A DNA stretch of 64,000 bases, taken from assembly GCA_005784505.1 (NCBI GenBank), contig VCAZ01000138.1, positions 434,001 to 498,000 of the forward strand. The letters are read 5' to 3'. A program made the translations under genes and the position numbers. Below, piece by piece: positions 26,076-37,100 of the stretch (positions are counted from its first letter, which is position 1; each line of letters starts with the position of its first letter). The notes beneath the pieces were generated by a model. That model saw nothing but the letters and a program-made list of their open reading frames with translations, made no database searches and had not been told where the DNA came from. This DNA comes from Bagarius yarrelli. Its lineage: Eukaryota; Chordata; Actinopteri; Siluriformes; Sisoridae.

Positions 26076-26303
26076 GGTTTGTCCCATGAGCTTCAGCAAT
26101 GAAGATATCAAACTCTACAAATATACGCCAGTTCTCTACAATATTCTCATTGAAAACAAAAGGATCCGGTCTTCTGAATTCCCCTGCCATAGCTAGCGTG
26201 TGCAATACGACCGTTACATAGCTTAGTGGTTAGTCACTAGTCAGGAGACCAGCATAAAAATTTTACCAGCGTAGACAAAACTCACTTCCATGTGCAGTTC
26301 AAT

Positions 26304-26323
26304 GCGGTTCACTTCTGATACCA
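26304..26323 (-). other. Gypsy primer-binding site
   Basis: Directly inside the 5' LTR, the - strand reads TGGTATCAGAAGTGAACCGC. The TGG start next to the LTR CA end is the usual arrangement for priming by a tRNA 3' end; a Met-type tRNA is likely from the TGGTATCAGA start. The tRNA identity is an inference. Confidence 0.7.
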
Positions 26324-26512
26324 TGTTGACTCGTGTAGCATGAATAAACTGGCAAAGACTTCTGCTTGATTATCTGTGACTTCATTGACCACACATGCAC
26401 ATAACACCGAGCTATACTTTCTAACACACCAACGACCCCTTAGAAGGAAGGTCTAATGGAGAGATCTCCAATCACATACAACCAGTAATGTCACACATAT
26501 GATTTTACTTCA
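26324..26512 (-). repeat. Gypsy 5' LTR
   Basis: The upstream LTR of the - strand element, 189 bp, TG...CA bounded, followed outside by CTTCT. It is clearly diverged from its partner, mostly in the middle third. Confidence 0.85.
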
Positions 26513-26517
26513 CTTCT

Positions 26518-27131
26518 GCAGAAGCCATCAGCAGATGACTGAATTTTAATTATTATGATTTCCAAGGATGCAAACCCAAGCACAATATCGACTGGGGCAA
26601 CAGCAGAGAACATTTCCAAGCGATGACACTTCAACCAAAAATAAGTCATCAGGATGGATCAGGAAGGTCCTAAGAAGCGGGCAGGAACACTGGAGCTTGG
26701 GAGCAGCATGTACTGTATAACTCAAAAGAGAAACAAATAATCACAGAGAAAAAGAGAAAGACAATTTATTATATATACTTATGATCATGTGGTGATAATC
26801 ATGTAGTGTTATTATGCCACACGTAATAACTTGTGTAAAGTATGATTTCAGCTAAACTTCAGCTGACTTGTAGGTTGTTTTAGGTCATTTATCGGTGATA
26901 AATATTTTTAGTAGTTTATGAAATACGTAATACCCTCAGGCAAGATCATTTTATCACCTTGAAATTATTTGTTTGAAGAAGCCCCTATACAGGGCTGCCG
27001 GCAAAATACTTCAAAGTTGTCGATATTGGGTCTCAAGGCCACTAACTAAAAATAAAACAATATGTAAAAATGCCAAGAATACCATCCATAAGTATGACTA
27101 CAGTAATAACAATTAATTTACAGACATCTAT
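26518..27131. other. intergenic, no gene seen
   Basis: AT-rich unique sequence between the Gypsy element and the next repeats. Nothing was recognised. Confidence 0.4.
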
Positions 27132-27250
27132 TTAATTCAATTCAATTTTATTTTATTTGTATAGCGCTTTTAACAGCAGCTTTACACAGAATGCAGTTAT
27201 TTGTAATTTTAACTAGCACAGTTTCTGTACCATGCTAGGGAAACCTGAAA
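27132..27250 (-). repeat. interspersed repeat ('gtttcttcct' family 3' end)
   Basis: It contains 'ttcaattcaattttatttta', 'tttgtatagcgcttttaa' and 'agcagctttacacagaatg', the inverted 3' part of the repeat seen at 15230. Confidence 0.6.
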
Positions 27251-27600
27251 CCTGACTGAAATTCTTCAAGGATATTGTTTTCATGTAGGAAAGGAGCATA
27301 TTTGAGCAGACACAACCTTTTCTAGTATTTTAGACATAAATGGAAGGTAAGAAATCTGTCTAATTTAATATTTCATTTTGGCTCTAAATACGTTCTTTTA
27401 ATAACTGCCAATTTGAGAGGTTTTGGGACATGACCTAATTCTAGCAGGGCATTAATAATGTTTAGAAGAGGCTTTCCAGCTATATGCATCACATCTTTTA
27501 GCAATTTAGTTGGAATTGGATCTAATAGACATGTTGTTGTTTTGGCCATGGTGATAAGTTTATATAGCTCTTCTTATCCTATACTTGTAAAGCATTATAT
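27250..27600 (-). pseudogene. LINE reverse transcriptase fragment (L2-like)
   Basis: On the - strand it reads LYKLITMAKTTTCLLDPIPT, then KLLKD and PLLNIINALLELGHVPKPLK with later frame breaks, typical of the N-terminal RT region of fish L2-type LINEs. Stops occur in the downstream part. It is not functional. Confidence 0.7.
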
Positions 27601-27995
27601 GTTTAGTAAAAAGTAGTTACAGACAATTTTGTAGCGTGACAATAGAAAGTGCGTGACGACACTAGGGGTCACGTTTTGGGAGCCCGAATACCTCTGACGT
27701 ATTTTAAAAAGGTCTCTCCCTCGCGGCGGCCAACCGGAAGTGGCAAGAGGACCCCTGTGTGCGTCGGTGACGCCCTCAGCAGTGCCTGAGCAAAAATTTT
27801 GTTTTGCGCCTTGTTAGCTGACGGACATATATTACTCTCTTTTTTCTTTTTTGTCTTGTCGTCAGTGTGTTCCTGGGTGCTCCCCACTTCCCATTAACAC
27901 GTTGCGCGCAAGGCTGGCGGTTTTCACTCAGGGAAGAGCTTCAGCCGCCCCAGACTTTCTTCGCTTGGATTCTCCTACCCTTGGGTACGAGACCG

Positions 27996-28973
27996 CAGGG
28001 GTTGTCGGGGAGCATCAGGGAGGGACAGTAGGCATGCCAGGTCCGTCCCCAGGCCTCCCAACCTTCCTTAGCAATGTGCATGTCGGTCAGGTCACTGGAG
28101 GAACGAGAGGGGTTTTTCCAGTCAAAGCGTAGAACCCAAGGCTATGTCGATTGCAGCAACTGAGAGTGTGCTAGATCCATTCTAAGCTGATGACTCTGCT
28201 GAGCAGACCCCTTCTGGGGTTCTGACGAAATCGTGGAATGCGCCGTTTTTGGCAAGGCCCGCTTGCGAGGCACTTCCCATCAGCACATTGCATGCTAGGC
28301 TGGCGGTTTTCGCTCAGTAAAAAGCTTCAGCTGCCCCAGCCTCTCTTCGCTCGGATTCTCCTACCCTCGGGTACGAGGCCACAGCGGGGGTTGTCGGAGA
28401 GCATCAGAGAGGGACAGTAGGCATGCCATACTGACCCGGGCAGCCAAAGCCATAGGGCTGCGGTGGTGTCCTCCACCCTGCCCCAAACGGTCTAGGTTGG
28501 ACAATTGGTTCGTGGGTGCCAGCCGCGACTCTGATGAAATTGTGGAATGTGCCATTTTCGGCAAGGTCCCGGTGCATTGGAACCTCGGCTCTCACCTCCC
28601 TAGAGGGGGGACCAGCGAGGGGGTACGAGGACATCCCTTAGGTGAAGAGGGCTGTTGCGGTGAACTTCTGCCCACAGTCAGCCGCCACTTGAAGGAGCCG
28701 TCTGAGGCTCCCTTCCAAGGCATGTAAGTTTTCTTCTGCCCTCATGGCAAAGGCTTAAGTCTGCTCAGCAGAGTCATCAGCTTAGAATGGATCCAGCACA
28801 CTCTGAGTTGCTGCAATCGACATAGCCTTGGGTTCTACGCTTTGACTGGAAAAACCCCTCTTGTTCCTCCAGCGACCTGACCGGCATGCACGTTGCTAAG
28901 GAAGGTTGGGAGACCTGCGGGGACGGACCCGGCATGCCTACTGTCCCTCCCTGATGCTCCCCGACAACCCCTG
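27996..28973. repeat. long inverted repeat in DIRS element
   Basis: Arms are 27996-28208 and 28759-28973. By eye they differ at about 9 positions plus a 2-base indel, i.e. about 95% identical. The 550-bp spacer holds other repeats: 27885-28039 is repeated directly at 28271-28428, and a block near 28221-28262 is repeated near 28531-28572. Confidence 0.9.
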
Positions 28974-29760
28974 CTGGGCTGTCCCTGTCCCCGCGTGTCT
29001 TTACAAAGCTCGTGGAAGCCGCCTTAGCCCCACTCCGGGAGGCGTGCGTGCGCATCCTCAACTATCTTGATGATTGGCTAATTCTAGCTCAATTTCGGGA
29101 GATGCCATCTTGGCTTACCATGACACCTTAGGGGGCAGATCAGTGGGGAGACACGAGCTCGTGGCCAGGTTCCTCAAAGGCTGCAGGAGGCTGTGCCCTC
29201 CGTCACCATGCCTTATGCCCTCTTGGGATCTCTCTGTGGTCCTACAGGCTTTACAGAGAGATCCATTCGAGCCTTTGCAGTCTGGGGAACTCAGAGCCCT
29301 CTTCTGAGCCCACCCTCGTTTAAGAGGGTGACCTCCAAGCCCTCTCTGTCAACGAGGTGTGCCGCTCCCTTCAGAGATCAGGTGGTGACCTTGCAAGCTA
29401 TTCCCCCTCAACAAGGGAATCCTGACCTGCTCTTGTTGTGTTTGGTGCGGGCCCTCCTAGTGTACCTAGACCGCACTTAAAGCTTCAGACGCTCCGATCA
29501 GCTCTTTGTCTGCTATGGAGGACGCGGAAGGAGGACACAGTCTCCAAACAGCGGATCTCCCACTGGCTAATGGAAGCAATCCTCGAGGCTTACCAGGCCA
29601 GTGGCTTACCCTGCCCCCTGGGGGTGAGAGCTCACTCCACTAGGGGGTTGGCCGCCGCAACAACCCTGGTGAATGGAGCCTCACTAGCAGACATATGCAG
29701 GGCTGCAGGTTAGGCTACTCCCAACACATTGCCAGGTTCTACAACCTGCGAATGTACCCA
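28974..29760 (+). pseudogene. DIRS RT-recombinase remnant
   Basis: The frame of RT ends shortly after the YLDD motif and is joined to recombinase sequence, so the RNase H/methylase-like middle is deleted. The recombinase keeps the H-x-x-R part (HSTRG) and, after a TAG at 29711-29713 and a one-base frameshift near 29726, a FYNLR sequence that would hold the catalytic Tyr. Frameshifts near 29330 and 29480 also break it. It cannot code an active enzyme. Confidence 0.8.
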
Positions 29761-30422
29761 TTTCCTCTAGAGTCTTGTGTGATGCCCGTGACTCTGGAGA
29801 AGGGTAGGAGTCTTTTTGGTCTGTGACCCCGGTTCCACCTTTTTTTCCATCAACAGCCCCCTCCACCCCCTCAGCCGATCCAACGGAGGGACCAGCCAGG
29901 GGAGACCAGGCAATTCCTTTCCTTTCCATTCTTGCTAGGTTGTGCTCCGCATGTAGTGGCTCCTGAGCCGTCCCTATGTGTGTATCCTCCACTGTGAAAG
30001 AGGCTTCCGGCGCAGTGTTGCCCATCTCCGTAAGTAGAAACAATGTGTGTTCCTGGGTCTGGCATCTCTCCTTGTGCGGAGCCCACCCCAGGGCACTTTG
30101 CCTATGTTGTACTGCCTCTTTTTGTCAGTCCTAGGTTATTCTTCACATACTATCCCTTAGATGGCGTGATGTGATCTCCGTAGGGCCCGGTTCCGGTGTG
30201 GCAGGACTCCCAGTGGGGAGTAACTGGACTATCTATAAGGCTTTGCTGGGGATTTCGCCTACGCTATATCCTCCCCCCCTTGTGAAAGGAAATGAGGCCC
30301 TCCTACACAATGGTAGGTCATGAGGTTGAGTAAGGCCTGGCTTCTGTCGATACTTACCTTCGGTAGACCCCTGACATGGGTCGGCTCAGTGGCGTGTTGT
30401 ATAGGACCCCTAGTGTCATCAC

Positions 30423-31527
30423 TCAATTCAACGTCGGAGTGAATGGATCCCACTACTGCTAATTAAGCACTACCGCTACTACTATTGTGACTGAATAAGA
30501 CAATCCCAACAGTCACAATCTAGCTGAAAGCTTTTACAAAACTGTGGAGGTTTTTATAGGAGTAACAGTAAGACTACATCTAACATAGGATGCATATGAA
30601 TATGTCAGATGTCCTAATAATTGTGTCCTTGTAATGTTCCTGTGAACCTAAATCCTGTGCTTGATTTAAGTTTTTAATCTATAGTATACATGTTTATCTC
30701 AACTTAATGGGCTCACCATGACTGGACATATTCTTGACCAAATAAGCTACAATAAAAATAATTATTACTTAAAAACATAACTAATGTCATTTTAAGAATG
30801 TGTTGCCCAGTGACTTTGTGTACTACACTATATAGCTAGAGGTTTGTAGACCCCTGATGTCTTTGCTGTTCATGTTTGGTCACTACCTTTTTTTTTTACT
30901 ATATGTATGTGTACCATGTTCACGCAGGCAGGATCGGCTCAGTTGCGTACTGCAGAAAAATGGTTGGATCAAAAATGAGTAAAAGAACGACTTAATATCT
31001 ATGTTGCCTTTTCACGCTGGGGGTCGACTACAGGAATCGAAGGACATGAAAGATGGTGTCATGGTTACAGTATTTCTTTTGGGCAGGTAGAAATATTGTG
31101 TGATTGGATTTTGGTGTGTTTTGATAGTAACACATAGTAGCTCACCAGCAGAATGTAATCTGGTGCTATTTTATCTTCTATGTTCTGTATTATAGTACTG
31201 TTACTAACTCAACTGTAATATTTTTTTACTCTTTTCTTTATGCTTGCGCTTTTTTATATCCAGGAGATTTGGATGGTGTTTTGCATGTCCTACTGCACCT
31301 TAATTAGTTTTTGAGTAAACAAATGTTTATTTAACCCAGTGAGATTTTAAAATGGTATGTTATATCATATTAATTAACATAGCATACACAATATGTATTA
31401 TTCATTATGTCAAAATAAATGTCAGCAATCTTTCAATGCGGTTTATTATCTGTTAAGGCCTGGTTAAGAGTTCTGTAGAAGTCTTATTTACAAAATATGT
31501 GGCTAAGAACTAGTTTTTAAATAAAAA
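30423..31527. other. intergenic, no gene seen
   Basis: AT-rich sequence without a recognisable gene or repeat. Confidence 0.4.
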
Positions 31528-31812
31528 TGTAATGAGTACTTCCACTAAGGTGAGATGTATTAAACCCAAGGTGCAGTTTATTTACACAGTGAAACACTAA
31601 ACAAACAACAAACATGAACAAAACTTAACTTTACTGAACAGGAACAGGAACATTTAGCAAAACCAGAAGCATGAACAGGATCTCTCCACAGTGGTACATG
31701 AACAAACACCAAACAATAACCCAGGGTAACACAGGACTATAAATAGACAAGGAACTCAAACTAAACAAGACACACCTGAAAGCAATAAATGAAAACAAGA
31801 CACAAGGACAAA

Positions 31813-32679
31813 TAAACTATATAAACATCTATAAACATCTAAAAGAAAGTGACCCACAATCGTATTATTATAAAGCTCTGCAACACCAAGAGATAAGCCC
31901 TCTCATCCAACCGGTCCTGAGTCACTGCTCTACATCAACACCAACACACCACCAACACACACCCACATCCCAGCACACACTAACGCAACACAGACAACAC
32001 AGACTACATTAACATTGAATATATTAACACAGTTACTGAAAGTAAATTATTTAAACTATTATGAAAGTCAAACTAAACTGCAGAGTAAAATGGTGTGTTA
32101 TCTCACCCCAAACAGACGGGAAGACACAGATAGTCCTGGCTGCCCCGAGAGCAGAGACTGTGTCAGCAGTGTTCACTGAATACAGTAGAGACAGAGCTAC
32201 ACTTCCTCACTCAATGCACTAAATATCAAAATATTTGAACTCAATTCTTTAATAAATTCTTTTAAATTCTCCCCAATTTTATCTCCTTTTTAGCCCCCGA
32301 AAAACCGCCTACCTACATGGGGAACACAGGAAGACCTGCACATTAGCAGCACAATATATACACACTTGTCACCTGATGAGGAACAGTGGGGGACCACGCG
32401 CACACACACACACATACATATGCGTGGACACAAACACATACACTTTATAAGAATTATGTACATTTCTCTATATTTTTTAATTTTAGCTTCTTTTTATAAA
32501 GATACTTTTTTATGTTTATACTTTTTATTTTTATTACTTTATTTTATTTCTATTTAATTTTTTATTTTATTATTAATACTGTATTTATCTATATGTTCTG
32601 TTTCCCTGTACCCATGCTTTGGCAATACAAATGTACATATTTGTCATGCTAATAAATTAACCTTTAAATATTGAATATT
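31813..32679. mobile_element. insertion inside left LTR-like repeat
   Basis: The right direct repeat is continuous at this point, whereas the left one is interrupted. The interrupting segment is bounded by GACAAA on both sides (31807-31812 and 32680-32685). Its 3' part ends 'tttggcaatacaaatgtaca' followed by 'ttgtcatgctaataaa', like the tail of a fish retroposon, with a CA-rich run at 32398-32413. The family was not identified. Confidence 0.6.
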
Positions 32680-33208
32680 GACAAAGAGAATCACATGACA
32701 TGAGGACACAATAGCTAGCATAGCATAGCTTAGCCTAGACACAAAACAATAACCTCCAGATGCCCAAACTCTAACCTAAACAACACTTTAAGGAGAGTGG
32801 TGGAACAGAGGCGGTCTAGGGGGGTGGTATGGCGGGCCAGGCCCATGAAGTCCGCAGAGCCCCAATCCTCGGTCCACAGGGAGGCTGTGAAACCTTTCAT
32901 GGCCTGGATGGTAAAGAGGATCATGGCATCATTGTGGGAATGGTACATCCTGGTCCTGGTTCTGGCTCTGCGAGAGAGTCACTACTCTTACCCTACCCCC
33001 CCAGAAAAAAAAAAATTTAGGGGGTGTTTGAGTAGTGGCTACAGGCATGGCAAAAAAGAGCGAAAACCAAATCTGTGATCAGTGGACCGGAGCGGGGCTG
33101 GCGGATCTGTGGACCGTGGCCGGGCCGACGGCTGAGAGGACCATGGCGGGATAGGCGCCTCAGAGGACCATGGTGGGACAGGCGTGACCAAAACAATCCC
33201 CGACATGA

Positions 33209-33574
33209 TCAGCATAACAAAAATGAACATAGACATGAAAGGCATAACAAAACTGGACAGATGCATGGCAGGAATGACACAATCAGTCTCTGGTATGGCA
33301 GGCACAAACATGGCATGGCCTTAGGCTCGGCTGGAGGCCCCTCTGGCGTGGCATCAGGCTTGGCTGTATCAGCCATACTAGACACCAGCCTTGGCTGGGG
33401 CGCGGCGGCCATCTTGGAGCTTGGCTGGTGCGCCGCGGCCATCTTGGAGCTTGGCTGGGGCGCGGCGGCCATCTTGGAGCTTGGCTGCAGGGCGGCGGCC
33501 ATCTTGGAGCGAAAAAAGTCTTTAAGTGTTACCTCATCCAGGGACATAGCATAATCCACAAAACTCCTCAACAT
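33209..33574 (-). CDS. hypothetical 121-aa frame with SKMAAA repeats (element internal)
   Basis: The frame starts at ATG 33574 and holds four copies of a 10-residue unit of the type SSKMAAAPQP at about residues 22-62, a Pro/Ala/Glu stretch, and a hydrophobic Cys/Leu-rich end that could be a membrane segment. No known domain is recognised. Similar Lys-Met-Ala-Ala-Ala repeats are, from memory, seen in predicted proteins of other fish repeat families. It may be a gag-like remnant or simply translated minisatellite; I favour the latter. Confidence 0.25.
   Translation of the reverse strand: MLRSFVDYAMSLDEVTLKDFFRSKMAAALQPSSKMAAAPQPSSKMAAAHQPSSKMAAAPQPRLVSSMADTAKPDATPEGPPAEPKAMPCLCLPYQRLIVSFLPCICPVLLCLSCLCSFLLC
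33391..33510. repeat. 30-bp minisatellite, four units
   Basis: Four exact-length units start at 33391, 33421, 33451 and 33481. Each has 'ttggctg' and ends 'gcggccatcttggagc'. On the - strand each unit contains CCAAGATGGCCGC, similar to YY1 binding sites. Confidence 0.95.
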
Positions 33575-34049
33575 AATAATCCTCTATAGAGAAATTGCCT
33601 TGCAATAGGCGAAGAATGTTAATTACTGAGTTCTTTATCATGGTGGGTTATTCTGTAATGAGTACTTCCACTGAGGCGAGATGTTTTAACCCAAGCTGCA
33701 GTTTATTTACACAGTGAACATACAAACATAAACTAAACTTGACTATATACAGAAACACTAAACAAACATGAACTAAACTTAACTCGACTGAACAGGAACA
33801 GGAACATTTAGCAAAACCAGAAGCATGAACAGGATCACGCCACAGTGGTCCATGAACAAACACCAAACAATAACCCACAAGCAGACAGGGTAACCCAGGA
33901 CTATAAATACACAAGGAACTCATAAACTAAACAAGACACACCTAAAAGCAATAAATGAAAACAACCAATGAAAACAAGACACACAGACAAAGGGAATCAC
34001 ATGGCATGAGGACACAACAGGAAGTAAACAAAAAAACTGCCTAGGCTAG

Positions 34050-34155
34050 CTTAGCTAGTATAGTATAGTTTAGCTAGCTGATATAGCATAGCTTAGCTAG
34101 AAAGCATAGCTTATCTAGCTAGCATAGCATAGCATAGCATAGCTAGCTAGCATAG
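34050..34155. repeat. TAGC-rich simple repeat
   Basis: Repeated variants of 'tagctagc' and 'atagcatagc' in the right long direct repeat; a shorter version is near 32712-32735 in the left one. Confidence 0.8.
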
Positions 34156-34183
34156 TTCTGGTTCTGGCTCTGCGAGAGAGTCA

Positions 34184-37100
34184 CTTTACAAAAACTTTAC
34201 AAAAAAAATCTAATTTTAGTAGTTGAAATATTTTCTGCATAATTTATCATGTTAGTTATTAAAATAAACAAACAAACGAATTAACAACTGTTTTATTTAT
34301 TTGCTGGTTGCAATCATAGTTTTAATATTGCTAAAGAACTTTTGACAATAAATAGGAAGTGTTTATTAAATGTATAAACCTTTATTTTCTCACATTTAAC
34401 AAAGAAACATTACCTTTGCAGACGTTAATTTCTCATGCAACAAGAATGCTGTTAAACCATTTATGTCACCTTGTAATTATTTTTGGACTTGCTTCATTTT
34501 AATCCACACCTGATAATAAAACGTTATATGACAGTAACCTCCTGGCAGATTTTTTTAGTCTGATTGGTTATTTTCATCTGACTCAACAGTGCTGCAGGCT
34601 CTAAAAGGCTACAGTGGCATCGCTATGCTGATAACCGAGCACTGAGCTGCTCTGTAACTTAAGCCCCAATTTGCATTCCTACCCGTCTTTGTTCAGCAGC
34701 ATTTGGAACTACGGTGAGTGCCAGAGAACCTGAGGGTCTCACTTGTCTTCTACCATCCTACAAGAGGCTGTTTGAGAGGTCTAATCTGGCCATGTCTTTC
34801 AGCTCAGCCCTGTTAAGACCCAAACTGAGTGACTGTGAATGCTTGCTTCTGTCATCACCTGAGTGTAAGAACCTAAGGAGAAAAAGAGGGATGGGGGACG
34901 GGGTATTATACATGGGGTATACCAAGAAGGGATTTACCACCATATTTACCACATAAAATTTTACTACATGTTCTACAGTAAAGTTACTCTACAATACTGT
35001 AGTTTTATATGGTATTACAATTATAGTAAAAGTATAGTACTAGCACCTGTTGTTCTAGTAACTTAAGACCCTCAAATACTATAACAGGAAGTAGCTAGCT
35101 TGCTATCATTTATTGAAAAATTAATAGAACAAAACAGCAAAACAGTAGACCGCAGTGTGTAACATCTTCGTGTTTCAGTCACAAATTTAAAATCCTCCAC
35201 AGCAAGATAATTTCATATTCAGTTATATTTACCCACAGCACCAGCGACTATAAACACTTTCACTGTAACCAATAATCTATTCAAGGACATCTGGTTACAA
35301 TCTAACACACACACAATTTGGACTAACACACAACCTTCTCAGTCTTCACATTGTCTCGTTAATGCAAACCTGTAAAGTTAGCAAGTTACTATGCCTTCGA
35401 ATGCCCTGACTGTTGGTTGTTTACTACTTTGATTGTCCCTGATCGTCTGACTAGTATCTAATTTATGCAACATTTTTAAGTGTTTCTTTTTAAGTTTGTC
35501 TGCAGATGTTCAATAACCTGCTTTATAACTGGCTTTATAACCAATTCTTAAACGAGTTTTGTCAATGTTAATTTTTAAGCACACCGACAATATTGCTTAA
35601 TTTTAAAGTAATTAATTATACTACTGAATTTTCTAGTATCCTAACCCTATTATATTATATTGTTTTATATCATTAATATTGTGCCATCTTTACTTTACAT
35701 CATCATATATCAGTTTAAATTTTTTGACTTCAAAAAAATTAACAGTTGTGTTAGATAATAAGTAAAAACTAAAATAATATAACTTGAAATACAGTAGTAC
35801 GTTTGTTATTTAATTCAAATACTTTTTAACAATTCTCTAACATTTTAATCATTATAAACCTTCCCACACTATTTATGTAACATGCAGCTTATGACCAAGA
35901 AGAAAAAGCCTCTCCACGTCATTGGCTAATAATTCTAATGTAATGAATCACCTGACAACACAACATTAAAGTAGTGTAGATTAGTGTACAATGTTTTATA
36001 ATAATCATTTATTTTATTTAGTGTCTATTATATTCATTCAACCTATTTAATATTAGGGAAATCCAAGTTATATGACATATGGGACATTTTTTTCAACTAA
36101 AACAATTGTTACTTTCCCTGGTAATTAAGTACTTTCATCATGATAATGACTAATATGTGAGAAGTAAGTAGTAACTATAACCAATCATTATTTTATTTTA
36201 TAAATGAAATCAGGGTTACAGTGAATTGAAAGATCAGTGGATGCAATGCAGGAACAGACACTTACACTAATATAATTAAAGCTTGTCAACAAGCACCATG
36301 TACACACACACCTTTACACCTTAAAGCAATATGTATAGCAAATGTTTGAGGAATGAAAACAAAACAGAGGACCTGAAGGAAAACCAACCGCACGTAAGGA
36401 CAGTATGCAAAACTCTAATCTGTGACTTTTCTTCTTTGTTCTCCTTATGTTCTTGCGGGATCTGGCTGTAAGGTGATTTATGGCCACACCCTTGCTTTGG
36501 CCTGTGGTTGCAGGTTTGAGTGACAGAAGTCTGGCACTGCTTATTCTCACAATGTTCAAACAGTCATTAACAAGGACGAGGATCCCCATTAGGAATTAGC
36601 CCAGAGCAATGGGAGAGAGATAAATGCTAACGCTAAACAGGCGTGGCACGTACCAACGTGCCAGACCCAAAAACTCAAACAAGTGCTTAGCGTTTAATGA
36701 CTACCGAGTGAAAAAATTGCGATTCACAGATGACATTAAGTTTTTGCTTGGCTAGCTGGAAAAAAAAACATTAGGGTGATAAAAAAAATTAACTTTTAAC
36801 TTCATGCATTCTTATAAAGCACATCTGTTTTTCCGACGCTACATCACAGTACATTCCCCTCAAATTGTCTGTCGTCTCCTGCTTGTACGAACAAAATTAA
36901 GCAAGTCAGAGTTGATACAAATGCAGTAATAGATGCCCAGAGGGATCCGAGAATCAGAGTAATAGCAGGCGCCTTGGAATCTGAGCAGAGAGACAAGCAG
37001 GGGAAAAAAAGAAAAAGAAAAAAAGGAAAAATGTCAGCCTCATTACACTTGCTTCTGCGTTCTTTTGCAAAAGGTCGGCATGTCAAGGCGTGTCCTTCTC

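Larger units (their letters stand above)
21406..26512 (-). mobile_element. Ty3/Gypsy LTR retrotransposon, degenerate, with nested insertions
   Basis: Two related direct repeats (21406-21588 and 26324-26512) begin TGTTGACTC on the + strand and end ACTTCA. They are flanked outside by the same 5 bases CTTCT (21401-21405 and 26513-26517), the target duplication length usual for Gypsy. On the - strand the upstream LTR is followed directly by TGGTATCAGAAGTG (primer-binding site), and the downstream LTR is preceded by the purine run AGGAAAGAGAA. The coding part runs on the - strand: a zinc-knuckle-like remnant near 25340, protease-like sequence at 25125-24870, reverse transcriptase at 24905-24060 and RNase H at 24043-23800. 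All are broken by stops. Integrase was not found. A LINE, an hAT end and SINEs interrupt it. The LTRs differ at many positions, so the insertion is old. Confidence 0.85.
27654..30422 (+). mobile_element. DIRS-type tyrosine-recombinase retrotransposon, rearranged
   Basis: The ends carry inverted repeats: 27654-27671 (gtgacgacactaggggtc) pairs with 30405-30422 with one mismatch. The + strand codes a piece of RT (LSPRVFTKLVEAALAPLRE, then ILNYLDDWLILA near 29055-29090, with the YLDD catalytic motif). It jumps directly to the tyrosine recombinase domain (RFLKGCRRLCPPSPC near 29170, WDLSVVLQALQRDPFEPLQS near 29230, SKQRISHWLMEAI near 29550, PLGVRAHSTRG near 29620, ADICRAAG near 29690). No target duplication is expected for DIRS. 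It is much shorter than intact fish copies (about 5-6 kb as I recall them). Internal inverted and direct repeats show heavy rearrangement. The outer boundaries may extend a few tens of bases further. Confidence 0.85.
31528..34183 (-). mobile_element. non-autonomous LTR-type element (candidate)
   Basis: Long direct repeats flank the unit. Both start TGTAATGAGTACTTCCACT (31528 and 33654) and both end GCTCTGCGAGAGAGTCA (32981 and 34183). Shared blocks include 'gaacaggaacatttagcaaa' and 'accaaacaataaccca'. The TG...CA borders and a G/A-rich run next to 32981 on the - strand fit a - strand LTR element. The left copy carries an 870-bp insertion and an extra 200-bp stretch (about 32745-32945) not present in the right copy. 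The internal 670 bp codes no polymerase. No clear flanking target duplication was seen, so a non-LTR tandem origin remains possible. Confidence 0.55.

Noticed and set aside
28361..28634. - strand frames in the DIRS element
   Set aside because: They are antisense to, or scrambled within, the repeated 5' part and match no DIRS protein that I recognise.
33391..33510. Regular 30-bp units as a possible CRISPR array
   Set aside because: The units are contiguous, with no unique spacers, and the sequence is vertebrate. It is a minisatellite.
33075..33554. Long + strand frame rich in Trp/Arg/Gly, 159 aa
   Set aside because: It reads across the 30-bp minisatellite and GC-rich repeats of the LTR-type element, has no recognisable domain, and is antisense to the other repeat frame. 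It is a by-product of the repeats.
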